Shown: positions 60,777 through 64,000 of the stretch, piece after piece
Position numbering within the stretch: position 1 is the first letter of the stretch
How the letters are laid out: the number at the start of each line of letters is the position of its first letter
Source of the DNA: Acidimicrobiia bacterium
GTDB lineage: Bacteria; Actinomycetota; Acidimicrobiia; Acidimicrobiales; CAIXPF01
Assembly: GCA_947476745.1 (NCBI GenBank)
Contig: CANJRG010000018.1
Span: forward strand, 1-64,000
Reading direction: 5' to 3'
DNA: 64,000 bases
The notes under the pieces: model-generated
What the model saw: the letters and a program-made list of their open reading frames with translations, nothing else
Database searches by the model: none
Told to the model about the DNA's origin: nothing
Program-made: the position numbers and the translations under genes

Positions 60777-61517
60777 CTACATCGCCGTGATACCGCCGTC
60801 GATGACGAACTCGGCACCGGTGGCGTAGCTGCTGTCGTCGCTGGCCAAGAACAACGCCACCGAGGCGATCTCGCCTGCCTGGGCCGCCCGCCCGATCGGC
60901 ACGGCGCGTTCCATCTTCGCGAAGCGGCTGTCGGAGCCGTCGGTGACCTCGGTCATCATGTCGGTGGCGATCATGCCGGGGTGGATGGAGTTCACCCGGA
61001 TCCCGAATCGGCCGAGGTCGAGCGCCGCGGCCTTGGTCATACCGCGCACCGCCCACTTGGAGGCGCCGTAGGCGATGGACTGCGGCGTACCGAGGATGCC
61101 GGCGATGGAGGAGATGTTCACGATGCTGCCGCGCTTGGCCTCGATCATCGTCGCGGCGACGGCCTGCATGCCGAGGAAGACCCCGATCTGGTTGATGTCG
61201 ATGACCTGGCGGTAGTCCTCCAGCGTGGTGTTGCGGAGGTTTCCCTTGCGGTAGATACCGGCATTGTTGACGAGGACATCGATGCGCCCGTGGGCCTTGA
61301 CCGTGGCTTCGACCACCTCCGCCCAGTCCTCTTCGCTGGTGACGTCGTGACGCAGGAAGGTGCCGCCGATGTCCGCAGCGACACGCTGGCCCTGCTCGGC
61401 GAGCAGGTCGGTGATGATCACCGTCGCCCCTTCGAGGGCGAACAGGCGGGCTTCGGACTCACCCTGGCCGCGGGCGCCGCCGGTGATGATGGCCACGCGG
61501 CCGTCGAGCTTGCCCAT
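60777..61517 (-). CDS. Short-chain dehydrogenase/reductase (20-beta-HSD/FabG-like)
   Basis: 246 residues, classical SDR: TGGARGQGESEARLF as cofactor loop, NNAG in DVLVNNAGIYRKG, catalytic Ser in VNISSIAGILG, YGASKWAVRG with Tyr/Lys, and GASSYATGAEF-type end (SSYATGAEFVIDGG). The GARGQG variant resembles 3-alpha/20-beta-hydroxysteroid dehydrogenases of actinomycetes. GGAGGT lies eight bases before ATG 61517. Confidence 0.88.
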   Translation of the reverse strand: MGKLDGRVAIITGGARGQGESEARLFALEGATVIITDLLAEQGQRVAADIGGTFLRHDVTSEEDWAEVVEATVKAHGRIDVLVNNAGIYRKGNLRNTTLEDYRQVIDINQIGVFLGMQAVAATMIEAKRGSIVNISSIAGILGTPQSIAYGASKWAVRGMTKAAALDLGRFGIRVNSIHPGMIATDMMTEVTDGSDSRFAKMERAVPIGRAAQAGEIASVALFLASDDSSYATGAEFVIDGGITAM

Positions 61518-61578
61518 GTCGATACCTCCGTCTCATGACCGCAGCACGTATTGCGCCGGGTTCGTGATGTCGGCCGGA

Positions 61579-61620
61579 CCCTACTTGCCGGGCCCTACTT
61601 GCCGGGCCCTACTTGCCGGA
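61579..61620. repeat. 14-bp tandem repeat upstream of the SDR gene
   Basis: Three copies of CCCTACTTGCCGGG (the last ending in A) in the 192-bp region 61518-61709 between the SDR start and the TIGR03085 stop. On the minus strand each copy contains TAGGG, the one next to the gene reading TAGGGT, similar to the -10 elements of this genome. The rest of the region is unremarkable. Confidence 0.85.
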
Positions 61621-61709
61621 CGGCTTCGCCGGGCTTGCGATGTCGGCCGGTGTGCCGGACGGGTTGGCCGGGTGACGGGCCGCCGTGGGGCCCTGATTCG
61701 GGCTGTTAC

Positions 61710-62345
61710 TCAGATGCCCAGTGTGGCGTCCTTCAGGCTCTGCACCGCGGAGGCCGCGCCGCGCAGCTCGACCTCGGCCACGGCTTGGCGTCCGAAGGCG
61801 AACAGGACCAACTCCGACGGGCGACCGGTGACGGTCACGGTGTCGGCGCCGCTGCGGGCCACCAGCGCAGTTCCGTCGGGCGTGCAGAGGCGCACGCCCA
61901 CCGGCGCGCCGCGCAGCAGCAGCTTCATGCGGCCGAGGGCCTTGGCCAGTGCCGCCTCGAAGCCCGCCTCGAGCGCACGCGCCGTCCATCCCGGCTGGGC
62001 GCGGCGTACGTCCTCGTGGTGGACGAAGAACTCGACGGTGTTGGTTAGCTCGTCGATGGCGCCGATCCGGGTCGGCGACCAGCACGGCGGGCCGGTCCGC
62101 ACGGCGTCGACCAGATCGGGCCAGGGGCTGGCGGCGATGCGCAGGCGCACCTTCTCGGTGTAGCGGGCCAAGGCCGCCTGGTGCAGCACGATGCCGGCGG
62201 CGGCGTCGGGCCGCCGTTCCCGCAGGACCAGGTGCGCGGCGAGGTCCCGGGTGGTCCACGACCCGCACAGGGTCGCGGCGTCGGGGCCGCGCTCGAGCAG
62301 TTCGTCACACAGCAGTCCACGTTCGAGTTGCGCCCGGTTCGTCAC
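61710..62345 (-). CDS. TIGR03085-family protein (mycothiol-dependent isomerase-like fold)
   Basis: 211 residues starting VTNRAQLERGLLCDELLERG, then CGSWTTRDLAAHLVLRERRP and NTVEFFVHHEDVRRAQPGW. The HL...E...HHED pattern supplies the metal-binding His/Glu of the DinB/maleylpyruvate-isomerase-N fold. The family is actinobacterial and of unknown activity; thiol-S-transfer using mycothiol is a guess from the fold. GTG 62345 begins the conserved part. Confidence 0.82.
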   Translation of the reverse strand: MTNRAQLERGLLCDELLERGPDAATLCGSWTTRDLAAHLVLRERRPDAAAGIVLHQAALARYTEKVRLRIAASPWPDLVDAVRTGPPCWSPTRIGAIDELTNTVEFFVHHEDVRRAQPGWTARALEAGFEAALAKALGRMKLLLRGAPVGVRLCTPDGTALVARSGADTVTVTGRPSELVLFAFGRQAVAEVELRGAASAVQSLKDATLGI

Positions 62346-62425
62346 GGCGACCGAGGCTAGGAAGCCGCTTCGGCCTATCGGGTGGAGGTAGCGGGGGCGA
62401 GGGTGACCGGGTGCTGACGGTCGGG

Positions 62426-63640
62426 CTATGCGCCGGGCTGGAAACGGATGGGCAGGCTGGTCGGGCCCTGGATCCCGATCGGGGGACGCCAGGTCGCCTT
62501 GCCGTCGAGCTCCAGGCCGGGCAGGCGCCGGGCCAGGACCGCGAGCGCCTCGGTCAGCTCGGCCCGTGCGAGGTTGGCGCCGAGGCAGTAGTGGATGCCG
62601 CCGCCGAAGGTGAGGTGGGACCGTTCGAAGGTCCGCGTGATGTCGAAGCGCATCGGGTCGGCGAAATAGGTCTCGTCGCGGTTCGCTGCGGCGAAGGACG
62701 GGATGATCAAGGTGCCCGACGGCACGAGTACCCCGGCCACCTCGACCTCGTCGACGGCGACCCTGATCGTGGAACGCACCACGCCGTTGAAGCGGAGCAC
62801 CTCCTCGGCGGCGTTGGCGGCGCGTTCGGGCTCGGCGGCGAGCAGCGCCCACTGCTCGGGGTGCTGGGCGAACAGCCAGATGCCGGTGGCGAGCTGGTTG
62901 CGGGTGGTGTCCGTCCCGGCGAGCATGATCGCCTCGGCCATCGTGATGAGCTCGTCATGGCTGAGCCGGTCACCCGCCTCCTCGGCGGCGATGAGGTCGG
63001 TGAGCAGGTCGTCGAGCGGCTCGGAGCGCCGCCGGGCGATGAGTTCCTCCATGTAGCGGTCCATCTCGTCCTCGGCGGCGAGGATGGCCGGCAGGTCGTT
63101 GGCCAGGTTGAAGCCGAGCGACTTGAGGATGTCGGTGGCCCACCGGGAGAACTGCGGCAGGTCCTCGGTGGGTGCGCCGAACAGAGCGCAGATGATGGGG
63201 ATCGGGTACGGCTCGGAGATGGCGTCGACGAAGTCGACCCGCCCGAGCGGCGCGACCGGGTCGACGAGGCGTTCGATGACCTCGCGCATCAGTGGGCGCA
63301 GCCGTTCGGTGGCCCGTGGGGTGAAGGCTTTCGAGACGAGCTTGCGAAGCCGGGTGTGGGCGTCGCCCTCGGTGGTGAGGATCGACTGACGGTTGCGTGA
63401 TACGAAGCGTTCGTCGGTGATGCCCTGCATGTCCTGCAACAGCCGGATGCCTTGGTGCAGGTTCGGCTTGCGCAGCGCGGCCTGGCAGTCGTCGTAGCGC
63501 AGCACGATCAGGCCGAACGGCGTCGACAGCAGTCGGTGCTCGGCCGCCAGCCGGTGCAGGGTGCCGAAGGGGTCGGCGTTGAACACAGGGTCGAACAGAT
63601 CGAACTCCGGTAGATCGACGTCGTGCAGGGGCGAGGCCAC
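62426..63640 (-). CDS. Cytochrome P450
   Basis: 404 residues, soluble bacterial class-I P450. The heme loop FGGGIHYCLGANLAR has C352; the I-helix is MLAGTDTTRNQLA; the K-helix ExxR is EEVLRFNGVVRST; the C-helix region is HTRLRKLVSKAFTP. The substrate is unknown and no ferredoxin or reductase is adjacent. GTG 63640 follows TAGCGT by six bases. Confidence 0.95.
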   Translation of the reverse strand: MASPLHDVDLPEFDLFDPVFNADPFGTLHRLAAEHRLLSTPFGLIVLRYDDCQAALRKPNLHQGIRLLQDMQGITDERFVSRNRQSILTTEGDAHTRLRKLVSKAFTPRATERLRPLMREVIERLVDPVAPLGRVDFVDAISEPYPIPIICALFGAPTEDLPQFSRWATDILKSLGFNLANDLPAILAAEDEMDRYMEELIARRRSEPLDDLLTDLIAAEEAGDRLSHDELITMAEAIMLAGTDTTRNQLATGIWLFAQHPEQWALLAAEPERAANAAEEVLRFNGVVRSTIRVAVDEVEVAGVLVPSGTLIIPSFAAANRDETYFADPMRFDITRTFERSHLTFGGGIHYCLGANLARAELTEALAVLARRLPGLELDGKATWRPPIGIQGPTSLPIRFQPGA

Positions 63641-63646
63641 GATGTC

Positions 63647-63652
63647 ACGCTA
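63647..63652 (-). promoter_or_regulatory. -10-like TAGCGT upstream of the P450 gene
   Basis: TAGCGT on the minus strand ends six bases before GTG 63640, the same spacing as at other leaderless-type starts. Confidence 0.4.
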
Positions 63653-63814
63653 CCGAGCAGATCGCACCTGGCAACCGCTTCGCGGCGGGTCGGAACGGCC
63701 TGTAGGGTCGCAAACGGAACGGAGCCGGTCAGGCCGTTGCCCGCAGGCACCGGCAGGCTCCGGCGAATCGACGTCGAATCGACGGCGTCGACCGAACTGA
63801 GGGAGGGTCGCAAC

Positions 63815-64000
63815 GTGCGAGTCATCACGACGGGACTGCAGTTCCCGGAAGGGCCGATCGCCCTGCCGGACGGGGACGTGCTGGTGGTGGAGATCGCCCG
63901 GGGCACGCTGACGCGCTGCCGCCTCGACGGCACCACCGAGGTGGTGGCGAGCACCGGCGGTGGGCCGAACGGCGCTGCGCTCGGTCCTGACGGGAAGGTG
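63815..64000 (+). CDS. SMP-30/gluconolactonase-like protein, 5' end only
   Basis: The first 62 residues of a rightward gene that runs out of the window. It starts GLQFPEGPIALPDGDVLVVE and continues with GGGPNGAALGPDGKV, which matches the first blades of SMP-30/gluconolactonase-type six-bladed propellers (metal-binding Glu in FPEGP, Asn in GGPNG). GGGAGG at 63801-63806 supports GTG 63815. Upstream are two direct copies of CGAATCGACG at about 63764-63783. Confidence 0.75.
   Translation, partial: MRVITTGLQFPEGPIALPDGDVLVVEIARGTLTRCRLDGTTEVVASTGGGPNGAALGPDGKV

Overview
The window is a very GC-rich chromosomal segment, almost fully coding, from an actinomycetote. Two blocks keep the gene order known from Mycobacterium: tlyA-nadK-recN ... 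pyrG-NUDIX ... scpA-scpB-rluB ... cmk ... der (1-33,943) and pgsA ... gcvH-garA-merR-DUF151-merR (42,814-49,276). The F420-type oxidoreductase, TIGR03085 protein, DUF4193-like protein, P450 and many leaderless-type promoters fit the same phylum. A deep lineage such as Acidimicrobiia is my inference; nothing in the sequence names the organism. I found no rRNA, tRNA, CRISPR array, insertion sequence or phage gene.

Layout. 1-5,874: end of tlyA, nadK, recN, pyrG with a candidate CTP-sensing leader, a NUDIX hydrolase and an HD protein. 5,875-9,202: trpS and a secreted M23 peptidase on the minus strand, separated by two gene-free stretches that carry minisatellites. 9,225-15,974: scpA-scpB-rluB-aroH-tyrA-aroA and a cmk-plsC fusion, mostly with 4-nt overlaps: chromosome segregation, aromatic amino acid and nucleotide/lipid functions. 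16,093-29,637: a cell-surface polysaccharide locus placed between cmk and ispH/der. It holds two GT4 glycosyltransferases, a 1,366-residue flippase-kinase-chain-length-regulator fusion, a sulfotransferase, an O-antigen-ligase-type polymerase, a second chain-length regulator, a secreted propeller/Fn3 protein and a lipoprotein. 29,689-37,099: ispH, a radical-SAM/DUF512 protein, der, an acyl-CoA carboxylase subunit, a small zinc-ribbon membrane protein, an alpha/beta hydrolase and arfB. 37,286-42,684: five likely catabolic enzymes. 42,814-49,276: pgsA, a sugar-nucleotide enzyme fused to a degenerate mutase, and the gcvH-garA-ftsR-DUF151-merR block. 49,292-64,000: malonyl-CoA decarboxylase, a DUF4193-like protein, aroC, L,D-transpeptidase, two SDRs, a carbonic-anhydrase-related lipoprotein, an F420-type oxidoreductase, a serine-less alpha/beta hydrolase, a CNNM-type protein, coaE, a carboxymuconolactone-decarboxylase-like protein, a TIGR03085 protein, a P450 and the start of an SMP-30 protein.

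Three themes stand out. First, the polysaccharide locus combines export, chain-length control and a kinase-like domain in one polypeptide. Second, several proteins have lost catalytic residues: two pseudo-BY-kinases, a carbonic anhydrase without two zinc ligands, a phosphomannomutase with Ser replaced by Asp, and an alpha/beta hydrolase without its serine. Third, short perfect tandem repeats are frequent; the units inside genes are multiples of three, while most intergenic units are not.
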